Assembly (NCBI GenBank): GCA_013365325.1
Contig: JABVXV010000414.1
Location: 1 to 48,326, forward strand
Source of the DNA: Dipetalonema caudispina
Lineage: Eukaryota > Nematoda > Chromadorea > Rhabditida > Onchocercidae
Direction of reading: 5' to 3'
DNA length: 48,326 nucleotides
Shown: positions 10,101-22,895 of the stretch, piece after piece
Layout of the letters: every line of letters begins with the position of its first letter
Numbering within the stretch: the stretch's first letter is position 1
Notes under the pieces: generated by a model
Told to the model about the DNA's origin: nothing
Database searches by the model: none
The model's input: only the letters and a program-made list of their open reading frames with translations
Position numbers and translations under genes: made by a program

Positions 10101-13100
10101 ATAGCCTGCTCAAACTACCTGAACATGGTCGTAGAATCAACTTATCTCACTAGAATATATTCCACTATTTTCGATATCTAATCACTAGCATAATCACATG
10201 GTCTCATTTCTTGTGGATTTTAAGTCAGAATATCGAAACATCCAGCAGGAAAAAAAAAAAACTCACCCTTTCTAAATTTTTTTAGTTTAGATGCTGCCGA
10301 TTTTCGTACATTTCGTAGCAGAAGCAAACGCGTATTACGTACTAGTTCCTTTTCTCGATTATTCATAATAACATTTTTATTAAGGAAATGTCGACAGTTT
10401 GGTGCACCACAACAACATATCGTTACATCATCAAATTCAAATGCATCCCAATTGTAATCATACGTAAGCTCTTCACCTTCATGAATTCCACGCAAAGCAA
10501 ATAAGCCAATTCGATAATGACCGTTAACAGACCTACGATTAAAGTCAGTCTAATAATGCATCTGTAATTACCCAAGAGTCACTGTAAAAAAAAAAAAAAA
10601 GAAAAAGAAATCTGGAAATTACTGACAACATAACCTACCAACGCTGCATTTCGCAGTTTGGAGCACAGGAATGATTGATGAATCGTGCAATGTTTCCTTT
10701 ACGATAGGCATCAACAACAAAACCTGGACAAAGGTTCAATGCGTAATGATTTCGTTGATAGCGATAATCACTACGATTTCGAATATTGAATGTTTCCATT
10801 GAAACAACTTCACCGATATATTCACATATGAACTGCAAAATTTTCAATACAATATAAGCTGTGTATAATCAACAGTGTGAATGACAGTGATAAGATGCGA
10901 GATTTGAACATGTATCGTATATCGGTGAATAAATTTACTCGAATTCATTGGAAATGTTGCAACCGTATAGAAGGCTGACACAAAATGATGAAAAATTGTC
11001 ATATTAATTCAAAGTGACATTTGCAGTACTACAAACTATCATCTCATCTGATTAAAAATGTTCTACGAAATATGACAACCTTTTCAAATGTTCTTGCAAA
11101 AATAAAAAACAATTTTGAAAAAAGATCTAAAGGACATAATCGCAGCAAAGTAGTTTTCAGCAATAGAGCAATGTTCATATTTCTTTCGACGATCGTCATC
11201 TTCATGATATTAAATTAAGATAATAATGAGTGGTGACACGCGATATGGATATGTTAACTAATAACTTAACAAAATGTTGAATGAAAATTATCATTGTAAT
11301 CGCGTTACAGATGCCTATCAACAATCAAGAATAAGGTCAAACGAGCACTCACTTGTCCTTTATCAATATTAACGTCCGTTTTCACACCAACACCACAGCC
11401 ATTCATCGTTTGGAAAGTTCGCAAACGTTCAACACATTCACGCCGAAACAATCGTTTATTAGTACAGAGAGCATTTCGTGGACAGCTACTGCCACATTCC
11501 ATCAATATGACTCTAGAATACAAACGGAATAATAAAGACATGGAAATTTGACTTTCGGTTTTCTAGCAAGATGATGGCACCTTTAACTATGAATGCAGAA
11601 AAAAAAAGAAAATTTTAAACGTAAGTACACCCAAAAATCTACCGGTTCAAGCATTCATCACTTTCACCACAACATCCAGAAGAACAAGAACATTGCATCT
11701 GCTCAATTTTCGGATAGGCATCAACGATCACATCTGCAGTTAAAGTCACAGTAGGATAGAAAGCTTCCACTCTGATGCCGTTTTAACGAGTACATTGCGC
11801 GTAATAACCTTATTTAGAGCAAAAAAAAAGGATGCCGATGAACAAAAACGTTACAAGTCGAAGATGATATAACATGAACTGTAAAAATTTCGGAAAGAAG
11901 GTAACTAACTCTGTTTCAACTTGATGTAATCACCAGGTGAACGACGACTTTTTTCACATACTTTTGAAGACGATGGTGTGGCACTGAAAATTTAGGCGAT
12001 TGAAACAGTACTTCAGTTTGAGAATATGGATGTATCAAATTATTTGCAAAGTGCAAGATCCTTTCCCTCAAGCATGGCATGTTTCAAACTCATACATCAA
12101 TTGCGGCTAGAAAATAAAGACCACAGTGATTCATTCAACAGCTGACGTTGTCAAAGCAATATTGAAAAATCTGTTTTCAAAAATAGCATGAATTCATGAA
12201 TTTGAATGGATTTGGCAGTTTCAAGAAGAGAAAAAGCAACTGAATGTCATCCCCACCTTGCAACAAAGGAATCACTCTTTCTTGATTTCGGCAACTTTCT
12301 ATCCCCAGTTCGGCAAGTTTTTGAAGCGTTCTTTTCTCGCCTTGATTTTTCCAGTCGATTCCTTTCAACTAGCCTGAAAAAGAAGCAATTGTAAGTGACA
12401 AAGAACAATAAAATCTTAAATAAAATTTCTTGCAAAGGGAGGAAACTCTAAGAAAATGTTTGATCTATTCAGACTTTTCTCACTCCAAGCAGTTTCACTG
12501 GCTCAATAAATTACTATTACTTTGGCAACTTTTTCTCCAGAAAATGCTCAACCTTCGATGTCTAATTTCATTACGGTCTCAAGAGCTCTAATACAACGAG
12601 TCTGTCATAGCAATATTGTGCAAGTGCCTTATATTACTTCAGTTTGGTTTTCAGAACAGCAAACCTTCGAGTAATTTCCTTCCAATTCAACCGGTACCAC
12701 GGCAAATCCCAATGCTTCCGATCACCGAAATTCAGTTCCAGATTGGCAAATTGCCTGCCGACTTGTTCAATGACAATTTTCAATTGCTCATTTACTTTCC
12801 GCTTCATATCCAAATGAAGTTCTCTGATCTGACCCACCATATTCTCATCCGAATATTCTAAATGTGTGTTCGGTTCCCCAGCAGCAACACTCACAGCAAA
12901 TTCTTGACGTCCCTCACGAATTTCCTCGTTAATTGTCTTTTTTTTCTCCAATTTTCTGGCGGGAAACTTCTTTTCAGCTATAAATTTCTTCCTTTCTTCG
13001 TGTTTCTTCCGTCCTCTACACTTTCTTTCTTCTATTTGCACTTCAGTTTCCGAATTTCTGGATGACAAAGGTACTTGCACTTGCCTTTTCGAGCTATTTA

Positions 13101-16100
13101 CATTTATCTTTTCATCAAGAGTCAATTCATCAACAGTTGAACACCCTACGACAGCATCATTTAGTCTAAGGTCCACTTCCCGTCGTTTCATCTTCCTTGT
13201 CGGCTTCCCTAAAACCGATTCGCTATAATCGTCGTTTTTGCGTTTACGAGTCTTTCGCTTCTTTTCCGAAATCCCGTTTCTAAGTTCCAGAATTCCACTT
13301 TCAACGTTCTGACTCTCACATGATTGTACTTTTGATACGTTAACAAATTCAGTTTGCACTGCAACTTCATGTTCTGATTCTTTCGATTCTATTATTTCAC
13401 TGTCACAGGTAGAAGCCGCACTAATAGTAGTAGCAGTAATATTTGCAGTGGCAACAGTTGTAGCCGAAGTAACAATATCGGCAGTTGCATTTGTGGCATT
13501 ACTAGCACTTGTATCAGGCGTTATGGTAATAGTAGTACTAGTAGTAATAGTATTACTATTATCAACTGCAGTGGTATCATCAATAGCAACTTTCGACTGG
13601 ATAGCACTAGCAAACTGCTTGCGCTGCTGCGGATCCATATGTGACATTAGTTGTTCCACCAAGTCCGTAACATTCATTGCCGGAGTAATTGCTATTTTCG
13701 GGATATCATCATCCGATCTTTTCTTCGCCTTCTCTTGCGATACGGCTGTAATTTCATGATTCTGCTCGGAATTTTTTCCCTCATCTTCCATTAATGTATC
13801 CAATTCAGTAGTTTTCAGAACATCATCATCGAGTGGTGGTGTTTTTGTCATAAATAGTGGTGGTTCTTCCGTTAAAGGTGAACCATTTTCTGTTTCCATT
13901 TGATGGAAAGGTATCAGACGTGGCATGTCAGAATAATCATCGGAACAGCTTGCCGAATTGGTTGTTGGTTGTGGTTCCTTACTTTTATTCACTGCTGCAG
14001 TTATCTGAAAATTGCAAAAGTTTCAGTAACAGATCAAGATCCAGTCATAATATTGTGGAAATAGCAATGACGCTATTAGGCCGGTCCATCCATTCTAGAA
14101 TCCAAATTCGTCACCTTGTACAGAGTTTGGAAAATCTTTACGTCAATTTCCTTAACATTCATCAACTACATAACGAGACTAGAGGACACAAATAAAATTG
14201 CTCAGTTACTTCCCACTTACTTGAAAGCCTAAAAACTTTCCCAAATATCCACAGAATGTTTTTCAAAACCTACCGGAGGAGGAGGAATGTATGGCGTGGG
14301 TGGAGTGAACGGATCAGCTGGTGGCGAGTCGGCGATACTTTGGATTCCACTATCCGCTGTAGGGGAACAATCCGCCACAACGTTGTAACTATTTTGATAA
14401 TGGCAAGATGGCATTCCACCATTTAACTCGACCTGGAAACAAGTATTTTCATGAATTTCACGATTCGCATAGAGCAAAGTACAACGATAATTCAGGTTGT
14501 GCAGATAACAGACAACGCAAAAATTTGAGTCCTTTTTTGAAATAAAATCATGCTACGATGAATCAAGGTGTATTTAAAATAACGGCTCACGTTAAGGTGG
14601 AGATATGTGAACTATTTACAACATAACTAACCATTGCGTTATGTTAATTTGAAGCACAAAATAACAAAATCTTCGAAGCAATCAATTCCAGCAGCACGCA
14701 ATTTCGTCGTGCATGTGCAACAACACTAACGTAACGAATGTGATCCAGAGGATCTTGGCCAAGATATAACAATATGATGGCAAAGAGCAAACCTGCATAT
14801 GTGTCTGGTAGTTAGCTTGCACCGGTGTACATGTCGAAGAATCTTGCATATGCATCATCGCAGGAGCACTATTGTGATAATGGTGTTGCTGTGGTGGCGG
14901 AGGAGGCGTTATATTATGCTGCTGCGCATAATGATTAGGAGTTATCATTACTGTCTTATCAGTGACATGCTGCGACTGCTGTTGTTGATGCATAATTGGA
15001 GGATTCAAATCAACATGATGTGTCATATCCTGCAATTACTTAGATAGAAGCAGTACGAAGACAAAGAGATTAAAGCAGAATTATTAGGTAAGAAAAGTGC
15101 TAACATTCAAATAAAAATCTACAAAAATATGTCTTTATTCAGTTTCAACTTGCTAGCTGTACCATACATGATCCTGGCTACTACTGCTTCAGTATTTTAT
15201 CGCCATAAATTTTCTGAATGCGCTATTAGTCTCTTTACTGATCAAAATCAAGCCGACCGGACCAGCGATATCCCAACCAACCAAATGGTCCAATTGGTTG
15301 GAATTATTATTGCTATTCTACATACGACCAGGTCCGTCATGCAGCCGTAAGATTAAACAAAATCACGCTGCGTTACATAATAAACAATTCTGGTTTAACA
15401 TACGCAAAGTATAAAAACGGTTTTCTAAGGAACTGAAAAATATCGACAATTACCTGAAGCAAATCGATATCCGATTTGCCGGATGAAAAGCTTTGCGTTA
15501 TGGATGAAATGGGTGGGAAAAACGGTGTGGTACTTGTACATGGCATTTGACAATCGTATGATTCACTCACGTTCATTTGTGGAACAACCTACAATTACAA
15601 AGCACGTTATTTCTCTCATTCTCTAAAACGTGGGAAACAGAAAAATCCTATAGGTGCAACTCATATAATTGAATCAAAGGAATAAAATTACAGATTTTTT
15701 TGCCTTCTGCAAATACAAAATTTCTTAGTACTAAGCTACAAAGTGGTATTCAAAAGATAACCTGTGAAGGCGATGGTGATTCGAAGGAACCGCTACTGAC
15801 ATTCGAGCGCGGTGCCGCGTGTAACCAGCCATCTGTACTACAATGTTGCGGTTGGTGCTGCTGCTGCGGTTGAAGATGATGGTGCTGAAGTGGTGGCGGT
15901 GGTGGTTTTGGAGGTGCTGGATGGTGTACCGGTTGCTGAGCTGGTGGCGCCAAATGTGCCGAAGTACAAGGTGTAGGTTGTATTCGTAGAACGCTTGGAA
16001 CCACCAGTTTTGGTGCTGCTGTTGTAAGAGTAGTTGATTGCTTCTGGATGGTCGCAGGTACCACATGCAAGGATTTTGGAACACTACCTGATGGCACCGC

Positions 16101-16995
16101 TACTGAAGCTGTGCTACTGAGTGCTGCATTTGAGACCTAAATTAACATGTTTTAGGTACTGCATTTAACTTTGAGAATTTTCCCAAATCAAATATCAACT
16201 TATCGTTGTATTTAGCATGAATTCGGTTCAACCTTTAAATCAAGAATTTCCTAGTATTGCCCATTTTCACAGTGCAATGAATAAAATCGGGATCAGTTTA
16301 CACCAGAAGTGATTGATATCCAACTGGTTTTCTATTTCATAAACTAATCAAATAAAACCATACTAAACCTTTACGTAACTGATAACATATAAATATGTCT
16401 CTGAAGAAAGTAAAAAGACATGAAAGACTACATACATAATAGTAGTGTTTACAATTTAGATATACAAACATCCAATAATCATCGTCACATACTATCGAAT
16501 GACGTCTGTTTACTTAGTTCAAACCATTCCTTAATCCTTAGTCTTAAGATTTACTAAACGCTTTTTTTTTTAATATATAAAAAGTGTCACTATCTTATTT
16601 GTTTTCCAAACTAAGAAAGCTTCTGAACATCCCTTTTCTTCTTTGTATTTTAAGTCGACAAACTTCTATAACTTATGATTTTCTAAAAGATATCTTATTC
16701 GTCGTTACGGATACTTCTCTATTAAATGCTTTACCTATCATTGTATATATCGGATAGAAAACGTGTAGTACGGTTCAGCGCTGTTTACGTCATACCTTTT
16801 TTAGTTCCGGGAAATCAAAAATTTTCAAAAAAAAAAAAAAAAAAAAAAAAAATAGAATAAACAAACCGTTTGACCGGTAGTATTATTGGTAGATGAGGTG
16901 GACGGTCGAATAAGAAAGCCAATAGTACAATACGACGAACTATTACCACCGTTGGCTGCACTACGAAGCACACACGGTACTGCTTCCAGTCCCAT
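7193..16995 (-). CDS. lin-59: lin-59 / ASH1-type histone H3K36 methyltransferase (19 exons)
   Basis: This is the nematode ASH1 (ASH1L) orthologue, a nuclear Trithorax-group enzyme that methylates histone H3 lysine 36. Coding exons: 16995-16867, 16136-15762, 15588-15454, 15029-14793, 14432-14274, 14004-12665, 12373-12257, 11983-11910, 11769-11643, 11512-11353, 10832-10639, 10532-10267, 9921-9467, 9302-9117, 8991-8809, 8640-8392, 8121-8002, 7724-7584, 7411-7193. All phases agree and give 1621 residues. Order: a low-complexity N-terminal half (Q/H/P-rich at about 70-290, Thr/Ser/Asn-rich at about 485-545, basic at about 590-625), AWS (about 877-930), SET (about 935-1045), post-SET (about 1053-1068), PHD (about 1279-1325), BAH (about 1352-1530). 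SET shows [11 protein letters not shown] and ELTYDYNW. The start ATG follows an in-frame TAA with no ATG between; 5' UTR exons may lie further upstream. No bromodomain is present between SET and PHD, unlike vertebrate ASH1L. Confidence 0.95.
7584..9302 (-). other. lin-59: PHD finger and BAH domain of lin-59
   Basis: Exon 9302-9117 encodes a PHD finger, [18 protein letters not shown] followed by [11 protein letters not shown]. Its last zinc-binding pair, CIIC, is in the next exon (8991-8809). The BAH domain begins in that exon ([19 protein letters not shown]). It continues through 8640-8392 ([20 protein letters not shown]) and 8121-8002 ([17 protein letters not shown]), and ends in 7724-7584 ([19 protein letters not shown]). 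This PHD-BAH pair C-terminal to SET is characteristic of ASH1 proteins. Confidence 0.92.
10267..11769 (-). other. lin-59: AWS-SET-postSET catalytic module of lin-59
   Basis: Four exons carry the methyltransferase core. The AWS zinc site is [17 protein letters not shown] joined to [20 protein letters not shown]. The SET core has [14 protein letters not shown], then [11 protein letters not shown], then [15 protein letters not shown] (S-adenosylmethionine-binding NHSC, about residues 1004-1007) and [11 protein letters not shown] (catalytic tyrosine in the YDY motif, about 1040-1042). The post-SET motif CCCGAPNCR supplies the last zinc-binding cysteines. All key residues are present, so the enzyme is probably active. 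Confidence 0.95.
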
Positions 16996-19083
16996 TTTAT
17001 TGTCGTCGTAAGATAAACATTCCTTTTACATATCGTTGCTTACTGCAGCTATAATGGCTGTAAATGACCAAATATATCATATGAAATTACACCTTCAATA
17101 CATTTGCATCAAACACGTTTTAATGAATATAATTGATATGCTAAAATCACGCAATCAATACACATAAAAAGGTCAAATGATAACCAAATATACTAAAAAT
17201 AAGACGTATGTCAACAATATCTATATTTATAAACTTCAAAACTATCTGACTAAAAATGAATAGTATATTACCATCACTAAGATAAAATAAAATCAGATAT
17301 ATGAAGGAAAGTTAAGACTGCAAAAGATATATGTAGAATATTATATGAAATGAAAGAAAGTAAGTTATACTAAATAAATATGATTTTTACTATGAATATC
17401 TTACTAATTATTGTATTTTTTAACGATAATCATTTTTAGCCTAGAAAATAACTAACATTAAAATTTTAATATCAGGCAATAAAGTGATGATTTTATTAAA
17501 TTAAAGAAATACTTCCATCTATATTTTGTTGGTTCAGTTCAACAAAAAATGTGATTTTATTTAAACATTAAATTTCTTTAATTTAGTAAAAACCATGAAA
17601 TTTATTTCTTTTCTACCTATATTGTTCGAATGTGCGTAAATTTTTTTAATGCTCAATTAATTCACAAAAATTTGTGCGCGTGAAATATGGTTTGATACAC
17701 TTCATTAAAAAAAAAAAGAAAAAAAAAGTAAGAAAACTAACAAGCAAAGTTTACAATGCAAAATGGTAATGAAACTATTTAAGCGTATGAATAGATTATA
17801 ATAACCTTACCGCTGTCACCATTAACAATGGACTATTAAATGTTCAAAATTATTATTCATAGTATTTTCAGCTCTCGTAATCACTCTATTAAATTATACT
17901 TAATTGATGGTTTGTTATAGTCACTAGTCATTAGCACTAATTAATACTGTTAACAATGAAACAATTCCCGCCAATAATTTATTTCAAAATAATAAATTTA
18001 TTCTATTTTTTCTCGTTAAATTCATTTTATGATATTGAAAATTATACGGTTATCATATTCTAACCTAAGGTTTAAAAAAAAAAAAAATGTGGCTAATAAA
18101 GATTAACGAAGCGTTCATCAATGAGTAAACAAGTGGAAAAAAAAATCCATAACATTTTTAGATACAAAGGTAATAAGTTGACAGTATTATAGACAAATAA
18201 AACTGAGTAAACAAATCGAAAAGTAAATAAAACTGTGCACATATAAAACTAGTGAACAATATAAGCTAAATGATAAATTTGACAAATTTTAACGAATTAG
18301 CTTAATTTTTTTACACTTACACTTCTTAGCAAACATAATGTTTTGTGAAGAAATTAATAGATTGTCACAAATGCAATTTGCTTTATTGCTAGCTTATTTG
18401 ATAGATGTTATTTACTTAACATCAATTTGACAGGTATGTATTTATAAAATACCAAAGCATGAACAAATGCACAGTTACGAACAAATGTAATAATTACTAT
18501 CGTATTTGAAATCATAGTTTCAAACAATTACTAATTGCAGAATAGCAAATTAATGAGTGGAATTATTAAGGATCATATCATATAACTTATCTTTGTAAAA
18601 GTTAACTATAACGATAACAGCAATGAAAGAGACTAATTAGAATAACCACAATAATGATGAAGTGCCATTATTAATAGGGTTACACGACATGTTCGGTAAT
18701 TAAGGATTAAATGGCGGATAAATGTGACGAATCAATCAAAACGAAAAAAGCGATAACCTGATTGTTTGTGATAAATGTGATCGATCATACGATTGCTATT
18801 TGTGACCAATGTAATTATTAGGATGGTGATAGTAATAAAAAGTGATAACAAGCATGAAACATTGAATGATTAATCGATTATCGCGATAACAAACGATTCT
18901 TATAAGCCTGTTCATAATTATGAATCAATGATGAAAGGATAACAGATTAAAATCAAAGATGATTGCGATAACAGAAATGTAAAGAAGACGAATATGATAA
19001 TGGACAAGTGGAAATAACAATAGTTTTATCAAGAAATAATTACTGAAAAGACAATATAAAGGAAAGGACGTTATATAAGAAAA
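16996..19083. other. Region upstream of lin-59; AT-rich, GATAA-rich distal part
   Basis: No coding exon was identified on either strand. It presumably holds lin-59 5' UTR and promoter elements, but none can be placed. From about 18690 to 19010 the motif GATAA recurs roughly ten times. Two related phrases, GATAAATGTGACGAATCA and GATAAATGTGATCGATCA, start near 18719 and 18770. GATAA is the core of GATA-factor sites, but it is also what a decaying (GATAAT)n microsatellite would leave, and such an array begins right after. Confidence 0.4.
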
Positions 19084-19447
19084 ATGATGATAACAACAGT
19101 AATGATAATAATAATAGTAATGATAATAATAATATTAATATTAATAATAACGATAAAATGGTGACAACAGTAATTAATAATAATAATAATGATAGTAATA
19201 ATAATAATAATAACAGTAATGATAATAGCAATAATAATAATAATGACAATAATAATAGTAATAATAGTAATAACAATGACAATAATAGTAATAATAATAA
19301 TGATAATAGTAGTGCTGGTAACAATAATGATATTAGTAATAACAATAATAACAAACAATTAGTATTAACAGTAATAATAATACTAATAATAGTAGTAATG
19401 ACAATGGCAGTAATATTAGTAGTAATAATAATAATAATAGCAGTAAT

Positions 19448-19507
<60 letters not shown>

Positions 19508-19527
19508 TAATAGTAGTAATAGTAATA

Positions 19528-19596
<69 letters not shown>

Positions 19597-19608
19597 GTAA
19601 TAATAATA

Positions 19609-19645
<37 letters not shown>

Positions 19646-19680
19646 ATGAATGAATGAATGGATGAATAAATGATAATGAT
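19084..19680. repeat. Imperfect (AAT)n / (GAT)n microsatellite, about 600 bp
   Basis: AAT repeats are interspersed with GAT, AGT and AAC variants and end in (AATG)n at about 19641-19665. Every frame of both strands is open over long distances and gives poly-Asn, poly-Tyr, poly-Ile or Leu-rich products. These are composition artefacts, not genes. Confidence 0.97.
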
Positions 19681-19740
19681 GTTTAGATTGTGTATATGCA
19701 ATGGAGGTGCTAAGTGGACTTTACTGATGGAGGTAAAGGA

Positions 19741-19860
19741 GGAGGTAATAGTTGAGTTAGGAGGTACGAGAGATGGGGTAAAGAAGGATGCGCGACCGCC
19801 GCTCTCAATAGATCGATCCGTCGTCGTCCATCGACCTCATCAATAAAATGGGTCCATTAC
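19741..19860. promoter_or_regulatory. GC/CpG-richer island inside the AT-rich spacer
   Basis: Between 19788 and 19840 there are about nine CpG dinucleotides in about 52 bp (GCGCGACCGCCGC, then GATCCGTCGTCGTCC). The flanking kilobases have almost none. Only very short frames are present on either strand. It could be a promoter core or an untranslated first exon of lin-59 (- strand), or a remnant of another gene. Position and composition are seen; function is a guess. Confidence 0.3.
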
Positions 19861-19949
19861 TATCATCTAACGTATGTGAGTACTCTCTGTAACAGCAGCT
19901 ACTAAGGCAAAACAGCAAACAGATTTTCTAGTATCCCTTAAGGTTTTGA

Positions 19950-20425
19950 GAAGAGAAGAGAGAGAGGGAGAGAGAGAGAGAGAAAGGATAAGAAAGAATT
20001 GGATATGTTGTTGAATGCTGCTTACATAACTAAGATACCTTCATAAATGAGAAAGAAAAAGTATAGCATAGAGGAAATAGAGAGAGAGAAAGAGAGAGAG
20101 AGACGATAGAAAAGATGATAATAATTTCCCTCTTTTAGAGAAGAGATTATAAAGAGAAGAAAATTACAAAAAGAAATAGGAATTCATCCAGATATTATAC
20201 TCTTCTCCATCTTTTAACAATATATATATACACACACACACATACACACACATATATACACCCTCACGAGGTTGACATTCGTTGACAAGGGTGACGATGG
20301 CATCTCCTCTTTATTACCCCATTTCTTTCTTCTAACCTTCTTCCCTTTCCTCATCTTTTCGTATCTATTAATTTTTGTATTTCCTTCTCTCTCTCTCTCT
20401 CTCTCCCTCCCTCTCTCTCTCCTTT
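19950..20425. repeat. GA, CA/TA and CT microsatellites
   Basis: (GA)n lies at about 19957-19983 and 20080-20103, mixed TA/CA at 20219-20262, and (CT)n at about 20385-20421. The short ORFs over this stretch are products of the repeats. Confidence 0.9.
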
Positions 20426-22178
20426 CCTTTCTGACGGAAATTCTATTTTCCTGAAGGTGTCTTTTCATTCAATGTATGTCTCTATCCTCTTCTCTTCAAT
20501 AAACCAATCAACCATCAATTCTACATTTTTCTTTATAACAATTCCACATTCAACACCTACACCTATCCATCCTTTTCTCTTCTACATGAAATACATTCAT
20601 TCCTCTTTAACTTTATCATCTTACCTTATATAGCTTAGCTTAACTTAACATGCTATTATCGATGCCCATCATTTTATACCACAACTAATCCATTTCCCTC
20701 TCTTCTCTTCTCTCCCTCCTATTAATTTCAATTCCATAAAATAACAACACAATCAACATCAATGACTCATCACCGATACGTTACGTGAATTAACTGATTA
20801 ATACACGCATACATATATATAAATAACAAAATAATGAATGAATGAATTGTTAGGTTAACATTATTTTCTCTCAATTCATTTAATGAAATTGAAAACATAT
20901 AACTTCGAAAATATACAAATAATAAATATACACGATGTGAAAAGTAATGAAAAATGTAGTATGATTTAATCATATGTGAAAAATAATTAATTCATAATGA
21001 TATAGAATATGCGTGTAAAAAAAAAATAGTAATAACGTGAAAACGTGAAAAGGAATGCAATAACGCAAAAAAAAAAAAAACATAAATTCGCTCAATATGG
21101 GCATCATGCCATATCGATGACATTATTTCGATAAATTTTGAAAAAAAAAAAAAAAAAAAAAAAAAAATTCGCAATTTTTTTCTCTCTTTTTTTTTTTGAT
21201 TTGTACTAGAATTGCCGTAGAATTAAATAGAGGTGAAAATTGAGTGGAAAACATACTCAATCAGTTTTTAATGGAAAATGATGACTTTTCAAGTACATTT
21301 TAATAGCCATTTCCATTTCATTCAATTTATTTTTCTAAATCTGTTTAAAAAAGAATGCAAAATAATGAACTGATGTACATTATGGAAATTTATATTTAGA
21401 AATCCATAATATATGTTACAATACAAATTATTTCTTTTCTTGAAAAACTTATCCAACTAAATCAAATGTTACATCTGGGAAGTAAAGTAATTTATATGAC
21501 AATACATATTCTGGAATTGAAAATATTTGATTGAAATTAATAATACAAAATATTTCATTCAAAAATTTTACCTCATTTCATTGCTAATTTTTGCAACGAT
21601 TATGCAGTGAAAAAGAAACGAAATAAAAGGAAAAGAAAAAAAAAAAAAAAAAAAAAGCAAAATTGAAATAAAATTTTGAAAAAAAAAAGGATGAAAATGA
21701 GGCATATTATATTGTTTATAACATGAAAGGGGTGAAATTTTTTCAATTATTTAGAAATGAGATTTGAAGATTTGCTAAAAGTACTTACGGAAATAAATTT
21801 GTGAGTTGGTTCAATTGTTCGATGTGACAAATTGTAAGAAATTTTCATGTCATTTCTTCATTTATTCCCTCCCTCAAAAAAAAAAGAAAAAAAAAAAAAA
21901 ACACCAAAGAAAAAAAGACAAAAAAAAGAAAAAAAAAAAGAGAAAAATAGTGCTAATTAAAAATTCGTCCTTAATTCATTGAGAAAAAGATGCAAAGAAT
22001 CACAAACAAAAAAAAAAAAAAAAAAAAAAAGAAAAAAAAAGTATGGATGAAAAAGAGAGTTAGAAATATGAAGAAATAATGAAGACATTTCCTATCTTAC
22101 ATTCCCCTATTTCTCATTCCCTCTCTCTCTCTCTCTCTCTCTCCCACACACACACACAAAATAATAATATTCCTGTAA

Positions 22179-22296
22179 AATAATAGCTTAGAATTTTTAC
22201 TTAGCTATCATTGTACTATCATTTTTAACCAATAATTAGCTTATAAAAGAAAGTTGAAATTTTTTACTTAGCTATCACTATACTATCATTTTTAAT
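22179..22296. repeat. Diverged tandem duplication, unit about 60-66 bp
   Basis: Copy 1 (22179-22229) and copy 2 (22231-22296) share AATAAT(T)AGCTTA and TTTTTACTTAGCTATCA(T/C)T(G/A)TACTATCATTTTTAA, with a few indels between. Confidence 0.75.
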
Positions 22297-22440
22297 CTTT
22301 CATCAAACAAATCACAAAATACACTTCTAATTTAATCATTTAATATAATCTTAAACACAATCAACAAGCATAAATTTATCCCAGTTTTGTTTTTTTCTTT
22401 TTTCTTCATCTATGCTAATTTAAATAGATATTAATAAATG

Positions 22441-22473
<33 letters not shown>

Positions 22474-22858
22474 ATTCAATTATATAAGCTAATTTTTCAT
22501 TATTCTCTTTCTTTTTTTATTTTCAATCTTTTTTTTTTTCCATTCTCTTATTCTTTTCTTCATCAAATCATTTCATCTTTCTCTTTCTTTCTTTCTTTTT
22601 TTTTGTATTTATTCACTCATTTTAATCTATTTAATTCCTACAAATCATTCCTACTATTCATGTATTCTATATGTATGTGTGTATATATTTTAAACTATTA
22701 TATCTATTGTTGCCATTTGTATTGCTCTAAATTTCGATATCGACCTTTTAATGTTTCAACATTAACTATTTCACATCGTACTGTTTTCGAAAGGGAAAAT
22801 TCCCTCCTGTCACTTTTCAAATCGATTTCTAATTCAATTCAGACAATAAGATAGAAAT

Positions 22859-22895
<37 letters not shown>

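Noticed and set aside
13448..13759. 103-residue hydrophobic + strand ORF
   Set aside because: It is antisense to the Thr/Ser/Ala-rich coding exon of lin-59, whose complement reads as Val/Ile/Leu codons.
15731..16084. 117-residue - strand ORF rich in Arg, His and Gln
   Set aside because: It is the alternative frame of lin-59 exon 2; the phase-consistent frame ([19 protein letters not shown]) is the coding one.
19158..19649. 163-residue Asn-rich ORF on + and Tyr/Ile/Leu-rich ORFs on -
   Set aside because: All come from the (AAT)n array; every frame is open, so openness has no meaning here.
22438..22854. 138-residue + ORF starting with poly-Lys
   Set aside because: It starts in an A run and continues through T/CT-rich low-complexity DNA; no splice or conservation signal.
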